A stretch of DNA of 64,000 nt from Crocosphaera chwakensis CCY0110 (GCF_000169335.1 NZ_AAXW01000016.1:36508-100507), one strand, 5' to 3'; positions 17,185-25,807 are shown, counted from the stretch's first letter. Notes: a model not told the origin generated them from the letters alone. Program-made: numbers and translations.

Positions 17185-17907
17185 TTATTGCTTAAATCTT
17201 GATAAATTCATTAAACGATTAAACTCTTGACACATGAGATGATAACATTCACAAACTCTTTTTTCTAATCCCTGTCTGTTCAGAATCGTTATTTCTCCTC
17301 TTTTATATCGAATCAGATTTGATTTTTGTAATTTTTGAGCAGTTTCTGTTACACTTGCTCGACGAACTCCTAACATCTCAGCCATAAATTTTTGGGTTAG
17401 GAATAATTTATCATTCCCTACCCCATCATGAACTAATAATAACCAACGACAAAACCGTTTTTCTATAGAGTGCTGGGACCGACAAACAGCAATTTGAGAA
17501 ATTTGCTGTAGCCGTATTTCTGTATATAGTAAAAGAAGTTTTTGTAATGCTTCTCCTCTTTGAAATTCTTGCTTTAGAATATCTGCATTGACTTTAAATG
17601 CTCCATCGGCTACTTGAACAACAGCTTGATTAATCGAGTATTTTCCTCCTAAGATAACAGGAAGTCCTATCATTCCTTCACAACCAATTAAGCCAATTTC
17701 GGTGGTAACATTATCCTTTAATTTTGAAACAATAGAAATCATTGATTGATGGGGAAAATATACCGAGTCAATTAATGTATTAGCCTCATAAAGAACTTGT
17801 CCCAAACGAAGATTGACAAACTCTAGATGAGGAGAAATGCGTTGATATTCCCGTTCTGGTAAAGCAGCCAGTAAACGGTTATTAGAAGGAGAATATGAGA
17901 TATTCAT
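17185..17907 (-). CDS. Crp/Fnr-family transcription regulator, paralogue B
   Basis: A 240-aa paralogue of the regulator at 16071-16784, in convergent orientation. The two match along their length: NRLLAALPEREYQRISPHLEF at the start, TTEIGLIGCEGMIGLPVILGGKYSINQAVVQ in the barrel, HSIEKRFCRWLLLVHDG in the linker and FMAEMLGVRRASVTETAQKLQ in the recognition helix. It also lacks the cAMP phosphate cassette. The recognition helices differ (RRSGVTTAA against RRASVTETA), so the DNA sites may differ. Target genes are unknown. Confidence 0.87.
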   Translation of the reverse strand: MNISYSPSNNRLLAALPEREYQRISPHLEFVNLRLGQVLYEANTLIDSVYFPHQSMISIVSKLKDNVTTEIGLIGCEGMIGLPVILGGKYSINQAVVQVADGAFKVNADILKQEFQRGEALQKLLLLYTEIRLQQISQIAVCRSQHSIEKRFCRWLLLVHDGVGNDKLFLTQKFMAEMLGVRRASVTETAQKLQKSNLIRYKRGEITILNRQGLEKRVCECYHLMCQEFNRLMNLSRFKQ

Positions 17908-18154
17908 CTAAAAAATTCCTAGGGTACTGATTCGATGACGAACAAGCAATTAATAACACAATCAAAACCCATAGATTAAAATGACAACCGCCACAACATC
18001 CTTCTAACTATCAATAGGACTGGTTACTCTCACTTTATTGTTCTTCAAACCTACCGGATATTATTTCACATCTTTGTCATACTTTAAAGATAAAGCAATA
18101 AACTAATATTCCCACTATAATAAAGAGTTGGACGTTTAAAATAATCTCAGAATC

Positions 18155-19495
18155 ATGACCTCTACCTCACGCCACTACCACATCACTACTTTTGGCTGTC
18201 AGATGAATAAAGCTGACTCAGAACGCATGGCCGGTATTTTAGAAGACATGGGGTTTCAATGGTCTGAAGATCCGAACGGTGCTGATGTAATCCTCTATAA
18301 TACCTGTACCATTCGGGATAACGCTGAACAAAAAGTTTATTCTTATCTAGGAAGACAGGCAAAACGGAAACACGAAAACCCAGATTTAACGTTAGTAGTC
18401 GCAGGATGTGTGGCCCAGCAGGAAGGAGAACAAATCTTAAGACGAGTCCCAGAATTAGATTTAGTTATGGGGCCTCAACACGCCAACCGTTTACAAGACT
18501 TATTAACCCAGGTTTTTGACGGGAATCAAGTGGTTGCGACTGAACCTATTCATATCGTAGAAGATATTACGAAACCCCGTCGAGATAGTACCGTTACTGC
18601 TTGGGTAAACATTATTTATGGTTGTAATGAACGGTGTAGTTATTGTGTGGTTCCTAACGTTAGAGGGGTAGAACAATCTCGAACTCCTGAAGCGATTTAT
18701 CAAGAAATGGAATTGTTAGGAAAACAAGGATATAAAGAAATTACTTTACTAGGTCAAAATATTGATGCTTATGGCCGAGATTTACCTGGAGTAACCGAAA
18801 CAGGAAGACATCAACACACCTTAACAGATTTACTTTATCAAGTTCACGATATTTCTGGTATTGAAAGACTGAGATTTGCTACGAGTCACCCTCGTTATTT
18901 TACCGAACGTTTAATTAAAGCTTGTCACGAATTACCTAAAGTGTGTGAACATTTTCATATTCCTTTTCAATCAGGAGATAATGACGTTTTAAAAGCCATG
19001 AAACGAGGTTATACTCACGAAAAATATCGAAAAATTATTGATAAAATTCGCCAATATATGCCTGATGCTTCTATTAGTGCAGATGCCATTGTTGGGTTTC
19101 CTGGAGAGACAGAAGAACAGTTTGAAAACACCTTAAAATTAGTGGATGACATCGGGTTTGATCAATTAAATACGGCAGCTTATTCTCCCCGTCCTGGAAC
19201 CCCTGCAGCGATTTGGGACAATCAATTAAGCGAAGAAATAAAAAGCGATCGCTTACAACGATTAAACCACTTAGTTGCACAAAAAGCAGCACAAAGATCC
19301 CAACGGTATTTAAACCGAATAGAAGAAGTATTAGTCGAAGATCAAAACCCTAAAGATAATAGTCAAGTGATGGGAAGAACTAGAGGCAACCGATTGACCT
19401 TTTTTAAAGGCGATATTGATCAATTAAAAGGACAATTAATTAAAGTGAAAATTACTGAAGTCCGTGCGTTTAGCTTGACAGGAGAAGCCAGTTAA
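18155..19495 (+). CDS. miaB: tRNA-2-methylthio-N6-dimethylallyladenosine synthase MiaB
   Basis: A 446-aa radical-SAM methylthiotransferase. The N-terminal UPF0004 domain has three cluster cysteines (GCQMN, YNTCTIRDNAEQKV, VAGCVAQQ). The radical SAM motif is CNERCSYCVVP (CxxxCxxC) near residue 157. The C-terminal TRAM domain (about 380-446; RIEEVLVEDQNP and GRTRGNRLTFF) binds tRNA. The enzyme adds a methylthio group to i6A37 in tRNAs that read UNN codons. It is monocistronic, with normal length. Confidence 0.96.
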   Translation: MTSTSRHYHITTFGCQMNKADSERMAGILEDMGFQWSEDPNGADVILYNTCTIRDNAEQKVYSYLGRQAKRKHENPDLTLVVAGCVAQQEGEQILRRVPELDLVMGPQHANRLQDLLTQVFDGNQVVATEPIHIVEDITKPRRDSTVTAWVNIIYGCNERCSYCVVPNVRGVEQSRTPEAIYQEMELLGKQGYKEITLLGQNIDAYGRDLPGVTETGRHQHTLTDLLYQVHDISGIERLRFATSHPRYFTERLIKACHELPKVCEHFHIPFQSGDNDVLKAMKRGYTHEKYRKIIDKIRQYMPDASISADAIVGFPGETEEQFENTLKLVDDIGFDQLNTAAYSPRPGTPAAIWDNQLSEEIKSDRLQRLNHLVAQKAAQRSQRYLNRIEEVLVEDQNPKDNSQVMGRTRGNRLTFFKGDIDQLKGQLIKVKITEVRAFSLTGEAS

Positions 19496-20245
19496 CAAAG
19501 TTAGAAGTTCCTCGCTACGCTGTGGCGCAACAGCACAGAAGTTTTTTAACGAAGTTTCGGCACAATCGCAACTCTTTTAGTAAAATTTTTGTTTTTCTTT
19601 TCAGTCTCCTGACCAATTATTCAATCAAACTGCTATGATTGAGCTAGTATCGATCATCTTTAGGTTTTTGACGATAAATTTTATCAATATAAATTTATAA
19701 AAAGAAGAAGATAAACGTTTTAATTTTTTGCGTTCTCGATTCTTTGTCAATGTAATGCCATAATTAGCGTTTTTATAAATAATTTCAAACTATTTTTTTG
19801 ATATTTAATGGTGTGGGAATAGCTAAAACCCATAAAATTTATACTTTTGCTTTATCCTACACGCTGTAACTTGTTTGTCCTAACTAAGATCCGAACTTAA
19901 GCAACCTTTATCCGAACTTAAGCAAAAATACTCTCAAGAGTCTAAATGGTCAAAACAGTCTCTATTATTGAATTTGAGCTATATTTATCGAGAAATGCTT
20001 AACTTCTGTCTTAAGTTCCTAAACTAAGGTTGTATCTTATGGTAATACACCTCATTATTGTAAATGGTTAGGGAACAACAGTGGAGCAGTTAGTTTAGTC
20101 GCCAAAAAAGACATCCTTATATGATTTGTCACCTATATCTCCGACAGATTAAGGAATTGAGTCACATTACCTCAAAGGAAAATGAACTTGATTTTCTAGG
20201 ATTGAACTTAAAGGCACTACTAACTGTTTTTTTTCTTTAGGAACA
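19496..20245. other. Long gene-free stretch
   Basis: About 750 nt without a supportable ORF. It starts with a GC-rich palindromic patch (around 19508-19540, CTGTG...CACAG), unusual in this AT-rich DNA. It also has a 16-nt sequence, ATCCGAACTTAAGCAA, at 19889-19904 and again at 19910-19925, exactly 21 bp apart. It may hold a small RNA or a decayed gene; I can identify neither. Confidence 0.5.
19889..19925. repeat. 16-nt direct repeat spaced 21 bp
   Basis: ATCCGAACTTAAGCAA occurs twice without mismatch, start to start 21 bp (two helical turns). Such phasing is common in tandem regulator sites, but no gene follows on the plus strand, so its role is unknown. Confidence 0.6.
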
Positions 20246-20339
20246 ATCTCTTAAAGATATATGAACACAAAATAGAGATTATTCACTATCAGGTTTAACT
20301 CAATAATTTTCTGTTTAATAACATAGTATCGCTCAGAAT
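20246..20339. repeat. 94-bp direct repeat, copy A
   Basis: It runs from ATCTCTTAAAGATATATG to ATCGCTCAGAAT and is 94 nt long. Copy B at 20684-20777 has only 4 differences. The sequence just after copy A (GACAG) completes a TCAGAATGACA end and directly abuts the 3' end of the reconstructed GIY-YIG frame. Confidence 0.9.
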
Positions 20340-20344
20340 GACAG

Positions 20345-20634
20345 TTAATACCAATTTTGGCTAAGATCAAGCCATTGAGGATTTTTAGATTCAATTAGAG
20401 CAATTTTTTTCCTCTTGTCCATCCTTTAATTTTCTTTTCAAACGCGATCGCCTCATTAACATCTGAAGTTTCTTCAAAATAGACTAACTTAGTAATATTA
20501 TATTTTTTAGTAAACCCTTCAAGAAGTTTATTTTTATGCTCATAAACCCGACGTAATAAATGATTAGTCATCCCAGTATAAAGAGTCTTAGATTTATTAG
20601 TCATAATGTAAACATAATATTGTTTATTATTCAT
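20345..20634 (-). pseudogene. GIY-YIG nuclease family gene, frameshifted near its 3' end
   Basis: The open frame from ATG 20634 gives 79 aa. It has the GIY-YIG core (YYVYIMTNKSKTLYTGMTNHLLRRVYEHK), KLVYFEE and a C-terminal EAIAFEKKIKGWTRGKK, then stops at 20395. Shifting by one nucleotide at a run of seven A residues restores the usual family ending, IALIESKNPQWLDLSQNWY, up to a stop at 20345-20347. The gene is therefore one A short in a homopolymer. It may be a broken gene, a sequencing error, or expressed by slippage. It is bracketed by the 94-bp repeats. Confidence 0.8.
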
Positions 20635-20649
20635 TGAATTACCTTATAA

Positions 20650-20777
20650 TGTCATGCTGAATGTAGCGATAGCGGAATGAAGCATCTCTTAAAGATATAT
20701 GAATACAAAATAGAGATTCTTCGGTATCAGGTTTAACTCAATAATTTTCTGTTTAATAACATAGTATCGCTCAGAAT
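20650..20777. repeat. 94-bp direct repeat, copy B, with GTCATGCTGA left arm
   Basis: The 94-nt core is 20684-20777. It is preceded by TGTCATGCTGAATG and a small palindromic segment (TAGCGATAGCG). The left arm GTCATGCTGA is nearly the inverse of the TCAGAATGAC end seen after copy A, as expected for a dispersed element with inverted ends. It lies 16 nt upstream of the GIY-YIG start. Confidence 0.8.
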
Positions 20778-20814
20778 TATATACAAGAAAAAAACAATAT
20801 GACTTTATATAATA

Positions 20815-20886
20815 AGCGGATGATGGGACTCGAACCCACGACATTCACCTTGGGAAGGTGACGTTCTACCACTGAACTACATCCGC
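20815..20886 (-). tRNA. tRNA-Gly (anticodon CCC)
   Basis: A full cloverleaf on the minus strand. Acceptor GCGGATG pairs with CATCCGC, the D arm is GTTC/GAAC, the anticodon stem TCACC/GGTGA has loop TTCCCAA (anticodon CCC, reading GGG), and the T arm GTGGG/CCCAT contains TTCGAGT. The discriminator base is T and CCA is not encoded. It lies 38 nt from repeat copy B. Confidence 0.96.
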
Positions 20887-20955
20887 AATGAACCTTATTA
20901 TAACTTCTAGAGGTGGTGAAGATAAGAGATTATCTTATCCCCAACACCCAACCCA

Positions 20956-21612
20956 TTAAACCATCGCAGGTTGTAATAATTTAATATTAGAAAACCCGAA
21001 TTCTTTGGTTACGGTTTCTCCGTTTTCTTCTCCTGTAATAACACGACTGGTTAAAATGTAATAACCATCTACTTTTTCGTAGTTGTCCTCGAAATAACTT
21101 TTTCCACCCTTTTGTTCTCCAGTTTTGGGGTCATGATAAATAGAGTCGTAGCGGTGAGAAAGATAGCCTTCTTCTGTTTTATGACTACTAAAAGTATCGA
21201 TGGTAACTACAACCCCATGAATATGACGGTGAACATGACAGACCTCATTATCACGGAGTTTATAGCGATCGCCTTCTGATTTTCCTCCCATTAGGATTTC
21301 TACAGCACCGTTTTCGTCGGTATCGCCGTAACGAAAGGTGTTTTGACCATGAACATCTTCAAAGGAACGACGAACCCGATGAATGGCTGTTTCCCAAAGT
21401 TGAGACTTGACTTGATTTAAGGCTTGTTCATCTTCTATGTTAAAGACTTCTGTAGACATATCGCCATTTACCCGCACTTGACCAGTAAAGGTGTGATCGT
21501 TATCCTTAAAGGTAACATCGGCAGTATAACCTGGAAAATCCTTATCCCAAGTGTAACGGTTCTCGTAAGCAGCACGAAATAAGTCTCTAGCGTTAAGGGT
21601 CGTTGCACTCAT
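20956..21612 (-). CDS. DUF3386 family protein
   Basis: A 218-aa soluble protein matching cyanobacterial DUF3386: ARDLFRAAYENRYTWDKDFPGYTADVTF at the N terminus, an HRHIHG segment and an EDNYEKVDGYYILTSR stretch near the C terminus. There is no signal peptide or membrane helix, and function is unknown. It is followed by the tRNA on the same strand and preceded by the response regulator 180 nt away, so it is probably transcribed alone. Confidence 0.85.
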   Translation of the reverse strand: MSATTLNARDLFRAAYENRYTWDKDFPGYTADVTFKDNDHTFTGQVRVNGDMSTEVFNIEDEQALNQVKSQLWETAIHRVRRSFEDVHGQNTFRYGDTDENGAVEILMGGKSEGDRYKLRDNEVCHVHRHIHGVVVTIDTFSSHKTEEGYLSHRYDSIYHDPKTGEQKGGKSYFEDNYEKVDGYYILTSRVITGEENGETVTKEFGFSNIKLLQPAMV

Positions 21613-21791
21613 ATTATTTTTTGACCTGTCTTGTAGTTAATATTGGAGGGAAATAAGCAACTTGTCGGTACACTTATCCTAATGCATTGATGCTGAAAAT
21701 AATGATAAGTGATCTTATGTTCACTCATCAACTAGGTGACCCTGTTAATTCATAACCGTTATGAGTTTTTTATTCTGGTGAGTTCCTAAGT

Positions 21792-22469
21792 TTAATCTCG
21801 CAACACATAACCCACCCCTCGAACGGTTTGAATCAGTCGTTTTTCTTGTTCAGCTTCCAATTTTAAGCGTAAATAGCGCACGTAAACCTCAATGATATTA
21901 GAATCTCCCATAAAATCGTAACCCCATACCCTTTCTAAAATTTGATCCCGACTAAGGACTTGTTTCGGATGAGACATTAAATATTCTAGTAAGTCAAATT
22001 CTTTGGCCGTTAGTTCAATCAAACGATTACCCCGAAAGACTTCACGGGTGTTACGATTTAAACTTAGGTCTAAAAATTGCAAAAGATCCGGGTTTTCTTC
22101 TTTATTTCGTCTTAAATTTGCCCTAACTCTTGCTAATAATTCTTCTAAATTAAACGGTTTAACAATATAATCATCGGCTCCTGCATCTAAACCAGCGACG
22201 CGATCGCTGATATCATCTTTAGCGGTTAATAAAATAATAGGGACTTTACTCCCGGTTTGTCGGAGTCGCTTACAAATTTCGAGTCCTGATATGCCTGGCA
22301 ACATCCAATCTAATAAAATAAGGTCGGGGTTACTTTCTCTTGCTGTTGTCAGTCCCGATAACCCATCATTAACCACTGTAATATTGTAGCCTTCATATTT
22401 CAGTTCTAACTCAATAAATTGGGCAAGTTTAGCTTCGTCTTCAACCACTAAAATACGGGGGTTACTCAT
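21792..22469 (-). CDS. OmpR-family response regulator
   Basis: A 225-aa protein. The receiver domain carries the acidic pair (VVEDE), the phosphoryl acceptor Asp54 (LILLDWMLP), Thr in LLTAKDD and the conserved Lys (YIVKPF). The winged-helix output follows (LTAKEFDLLEYLMSHPKQVLSRDQILERVWG, then RYLRLKLE and TVRGVGYVLRD). No histidine kinase is adjacent. I chose ATG 22469 over the upstream GTG because AGGTG fits its ribosome site. Which two-component pathway it serves cannot be told from sequence. Confidence 0.92.
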   Translation of the reverse strand: MSNPRILVVEDEAKLAQFIELELKYEGYNITVVNDGLSGLTTARESNPDLILLDWMLPGISGLEICKRLRQTGSKVPIILLTAKDDISDRVAGLDAGADDYIVKPFNLEELLARVRANLRRNKEENPDLLQFLDLSLNRNTREVFRGNRLIELTAKEFDLLEYLMSHPKQVLSRDQILERVWGYDFMGDSNIIEVYVRYLRLKLEAEQEKRLIQTVRGVGYVLRD

Positions 22470-22488
22470 AGTCAACACCTACATTAAT

Positions 22489-22779
22489 TTAATTATCAAA
22501 GTCAAAGTAACCCCCATCATCTATTGGACTTCTCAAAGGTCGTTTTTTCTTGCGTTTAAAAGGTTTTAAGAGAAAAGGTAACAACCCACCGACAATAAAG
22601 CCTCCTCCCACGCAAAACGAGAGTAACACACCGATGGGTAGTTTAATGGATTCCCAGAGTAGAAATTTTAGGGAAACGGCGGTAATATTCTGAATAGAAA
22701 AAATTGCGATCGCTCCTATCCAAAAGCCAACCACAATAGAGATAATAATATTTGCTAATATTTGTAGCATATTCAACAT
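22489..22779 (-). CDS. LapA/DUF1049-like membrane protein
   Basis: A 96-aa protein with two hydrophobic helices (IIISIVVGFWIGAIAIFSIQNI, about 10-31; LPIGVLLSFCVGGGFIVGGLLPF, about 47-69) and the FSIQN turn typical of the LapA domain. It ends in a basic stretch (KPFKRKKKRP) and an acidic tail. It lies 20 nt upstream of the response regulator on the same strand and 16 nt after the Coq4-like gene, so these three probably form an operon. Confidence 0.75.
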   Translation of the reverse strand: MLNMLQILANIIISIVVGFWIGAIAIFSIQNITAVSLKFLLWESIKLPIGVLLSFCVGGGFIVGGLLPFLLKPFKRKKKRPLRSPIDDGGYFDFDN

Positions 22780-22795
22780 AATTTTTAGCTATTAA

Positions 22796-23557
22796 TTAAG
22801 CGATCGCTGCTTTAAGTTTTTCGCGACTGTACCAACTATAGGGACCGTCTAAAGCTGGTTTAATATTCAACATTTCCCGCCATTCATCTAAAGAACGGTC
22901 TAAGTTTTCCTCCCATTTTACAGCAAATAAGGGTTTAGCAGCTTGTCCCATATCGATACCAGCAGACACCAATTTAAAAGCATAATTTAAAGTTTTTACT
23001 TGTTCTTGGGGAGTCATATCTTTATTATAGGCTTGATCATTTTTGAAAAATCTAAACAAAAACGACATCAAATCAAGAAACGTAAAACCAGGATAAGCAA
23101 ATTGTCCAACGCTAACAGAAAGAACCCCTAATTCTCCCAAATCATCTAAACTATAGCCGGTTAAAATATGATGGAGATCATGGGTTTTAAAGACCCGAAA
23201 GGTAACATAATCAGCATCGGTTTTAAAGTTTTCAGTGCTTTTATAGAACTGAGGATCGTAACCTAGGGTACTTAATACTTTAGCGTAAGTCCATCCTAAA
23301 GATCCTTTCGGCATTTTTAACATGGTTTCTAAGTCAAAATAAGGGCCGACGTAGCGTTCTTTAAGCATTTGAGCGCAGTCAGGATCTTGATTAAGTATCT
23401 GAAGGCAAACCTTCATTGGGGCTGTTTCGTGTAACTTTTGACTTAAATCAATAGCATTATTAACATTTTGACCAGCACCAGCAGCTAAATCAACTAAGGT
23501 GAGAAATTCCTGTAAATTGTCGGGGTTAGCAATTTGATTAATATATTTAAAACCCAT
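22796..23557 (-). CDS. Coq4-like protein
   Basis: A 253-aa soluble, helical protein containing HDLHHILTGYSLDDLGE, an exact fit to the HDxxHx11E zinc motif of Coq4. Coq4 organises, and probably decarboxylates within, ubiquinone biosynthesis in eukaryotes and proteobacteria. Cyanobacteria make plastoquinone instead, so a quinone-related role here is inference. It lies upstream of the LapA-like and response-regulator genes on the same strand. Confidence 0.78.
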   Translation of the reverse strand: MGFKYINQIANPDNLQEFLTLVDLAAGAGQNVNNAIDLSQKLHETAPMKVCLQILNQDPDCAQMLKERYVGPYFDLETMLKMPKGSLGWTYAKVLSTLGYDPQFYKSTENFKTDADYVTFRVFKTHDLHHILTGYSLDDLGELGVLSVSVGQFAYPGFTFLDLMSFLFRFFKNDQAYNKDMTPQEQVKTLNYAFKLVSAGIDMGQAAKPLFAVKWEENLDRSLDEWREMLNIKPALDGPYSWYSREKLKAAIA

Positions 23558-23659
23558 AAAATTTTTCCTTCAGAAAAGTAAAAATACAAACTAACATTTA
23601 TTTATAATCAAACTCACCTCATTTTTTTACAAAAAACCACAAAATTTAACAATTTAGTT

Positions 23660-24115
23660 TCATGTTCTATTAATAAAATCTAGCAAAATTTTTTGATGAA
23701 TTTTCCCTAAAGGACGAACATCACCCAGTTTTTCAGAATAACATTGTCCTTGTTTAACCGCTTCAGGAGAAACTAACCTGAAGTCCGCCCCTTCTTGTAA
23801 ATTTAAGTCATTGATAGACACTGTTAAAGGAGCATAAAAAATATAGCGCAAAGCAACTTCATCATCGTAACGACAGAAAAAAATAGGATTTTCAAGGGTG
23901 AAATTAATCTCTTCTTTGACTTCTCGTTTGACTCCAATGTCTGGGGTTTCTCCAGGTTCAAGATGGCCACCAAAAAAACCCCAGCGATCGGGATAAATGA
24001 TGGTGGGAATATTATCCCGTAACTGCATCAGAAAATGACCATCTTGATAAAGAATAGCCAAAGCAACGGAACGGGGACTACTTGGTGTTACGTTTGTGGG
24101 GGAGGAGAAACTCAT
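23660..24115 (-). CDS. Nudix hydrolase
   Basis: About 151 aa from the preferred ATG at 24115 (SFSSPTNV); an in-frame start at 24178 lies well inside the upstream gene. The Nudix box reads GHLEPGETPDIGVKREVKEEINF, matching Gx5Ex7REUxEE, but the usual Gly two residues after the Glu pair is Asn. The WGFFGGH lead-in is typical. These enzymes hydrolyse nucleoside diphosphates linked to another group; the substrate is unknown. The gene overlaps the lipoprotein gene by 38 nt, implying coupled expression. Confidence 0.85.
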   Translation of the reverse strand: MSFSSPTNVTPSSPRSVALAILYQDGHFLMQLRDNIPTIIYPDRWGFFGGHLEPGETPDIGVKREVKEEINFTLENPIFFCRYDDEVALRYIFYAPLTVSINDLNLQEGADFRLVSPEAVKQGQCYSEKLGDVRPLGKIHQKILLDFINRT

Positions 24116-24608
24116 TCGCTTCTGGTTTAGGGGTAGGCTTAACTTCAGTATCACTAGAAGTCTCGACTTCAGTATCAACTACAGGTTTAACGACTGAGCT
24201 ATTATCAACCATATTAGCCTCTAGTTTTTCAACTTCTAAGATATACAACTCTCCCACATCTTGACCATCAATAGGAATTGATTGATAGGTCACTTTTCCT
24301 GTAATTTGTACCCTGTCCCCAGTTTGAGGGAGTGGTCCATTAGTGAGTACCCAGACGGTTCCGGTTTGATCTTCGAGTTGATAGGAACCACTTTCCATAA
24401 AAGGCGCACTGTCGACCACTTTGCCTTCTAAATAGATGATATCTTCTTCGGAGGTGCGTTCTGTCGATGATTGGGGAGACAGTTCTCCAATGGGGGTAAT
24501 AGACGGTTGTGCTAACCCTAAATAGTTGACGGGGGTACATCCGAGCAACCCTCCAACCAAAAGGGAAAAAATAGCACCATGAACCCCTCGAATGTTTAAA
24601 ACTTTCAT
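24078..24608 (-). CDS. OB-fold lipoprotein
   Basis: From ATG 24608 this gives 176 aa, with a lipoprotein signal peptide ending in the lipobox LLGC (GAIFSLLVGGLLGC). An OB-like domain follows: EDIIYLEGKVVDSAPF, YQLEDQTGTVWVLTNGPLPQTGDRVQITGKV. The C terminus is a Glu/Thr/Pro-rich linker (DTEVETSSDTEVKPTPKPEANE). An in-frame start at 24662 would put 18 residues before the signal, which is less likely. The OB fold probably binds a ligand at the periplasmic membrane face; role unknown. Confidence 0.7.
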   Translation of the reverse strand: MKVLNIRGVHGAIFSLLVGGLLGCTPVNYLGLAQPSITPIGELSPQSSTERTSEEDIIYLEGKVVDSAPFMESGSYQLEDQTGTVWVLTNGPLPQTGDRVQITGKVTYQSIPIDGQDVGELYILEVEKLEANMVDNSSVVKPVVDTEVETSSDTEVKPTPKPEANEFLLPHKRNTK

Positions 24609-24699
24609 GATGAGTGCGGTGAAATTGACGGTCTTGAGATAGGCTAAGCTATAGGACACCATAAACTACTCCTACGTTCCAAATTTATCTAGGTTATCC

Positions 24700-25578
24700 A
24701 TGTCTTCTGAAACTGCTTCTTTGTTAAACGGTAAAGCATTAGCGCAAAAAATTCAGGGAGAATTAAAAACAACCGTTGAAAAATTACAAGGGAATATCGG
24801 TCGTCCTCCTGGGTTAGCGGTGATTATGGTGGGCGATAACCCAGCTAGTGCGGTTTATGTTCGTAATAAGGAAAAAGCTTGCGCTAAAGTAGGAATTGCT
24901 TCGTTTGGTCGTCATTTACCCACGGAAACGCCTCAAGAAGAAGTAGAAGCTTTAATCCATCAATTAAATGCAGATGAACGAGTGGATGGTATTTTAGTTC
25001 AGTTACCTTTACCTCCCCATTTAGATACTGTTAAGTTACTCCATGCGATCGCCCCTGAAAAAGATGCCGATGGTTTACACCCCATGAACTTAGGTCATTT
25101 AATACGGGGTGAAGAGGGGTTACGCAGTTGTACCCCTTGGGGTGTGATGCGTCTCTTAGAAGAATATAACTTAGATGTGGCAGGAAAACACGCGGTAGTG
25201 GTAGGACGCAGCATTTTAGTGGGTAAACCCTTGGCGTTGATGTTATTAGAAAAAAATGCAACGGTGAGTATTGCCCATTCTCGCACCCCCGACTTAGCAG
25301 AAATCACCCGTCAAGGAGATATTATTATCGCTGCAGTGGGCAAACCCAATTTAATTACAGGGGAGATGGTCAAGCCTGGAGCGATCGCCATTGATGTTGG
25401 CATTAACCGTATTATGACAGAAGACTCCGCTTCTAAATTAGTGGGAGATTTTGAGTTTAACTCAGTTTCTCAGGTAAGTAATTATATTACTCCTGTTCCC
25501 GGTGGTGTGGGACCAATGACGGTGGCTATGTTATTACAAAACACTGTTTTGAGTTATCAGAAAAAGCATTTTCAATAA
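24700..25578 (+). CDS. folD: Bifunctional methylenetetrahydrofolate dehydrogenase/cyclohydrolase
   Basis: A 292-aa FolD. The substrate-side VYVRNKEKACAKVGI (catalytic Lys region) is at about 50-65, followed by GILVQLPLP and PEKDADGLHPMNLG. The NADP-binding domain has VVVGRSILVGKPLALMLL, and the C-terminal signature is PVPGGVGPMTVAML. It interconverts 5,10-methylene-THF and 10-formyl-THF for purine, thymidylate and formyl-Met synthesis. It is divergent from the lipoprotein gene (91 nt apart). Confidence 0.97.
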   Translation: MSSETASLLNGKALAQKIQGELKTTVEKLQGNIGRPPGLAVIMVGDNPASAVYVRNKEKACAKVGIASFGRHLPTETPQEEVEALIHQLNADERVDGILVQLPLPPHLDTVKLLHAIAPEKDADGLHPMNLGHLIRGEEGLRSCTPWGVMRLLEEYNLDVAGKHAVVVGRSILVGKPLALMLLEKNATVSIAHSRTPDLAEITRQGDIIIAAVGKPNLITGEMVKPGAIAIDVGINRIMTEDSASKLVGDFEFNSVSQVSNYITPVPGGVGPMTVAMLLQNTVLSYQKKHFQ

Positions 25579-25807
25579 CTAATAAACGTCAGCATTCAGC
25601 CATCAGCACCTAGGCTTATAAACTAGCTAGTTTTATCGAAACTATAGCACAAAGCATCCCTACTTAACATAGGGAGGAGTTACTGAATTATTTGGTTATT
25701 TTCAGCTTACTACTCCTTCCTTTTCTTATCCCGAACTCAGGTTAAATAGGGTTTACTGAATATAAGGATAGATTATTGACGATTAAAAAAATAAAACCAG
25801 TTAAAAA

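Noticed and set aside
17011..17202. A 63-codon open frame between the Crp-like genes
   Set aside because: It has no ribosome site, a Lys/Ile/Asn-rich composition as expected of AT-rich DNA, and overlaps the 3' end of the neighbouring regulator.
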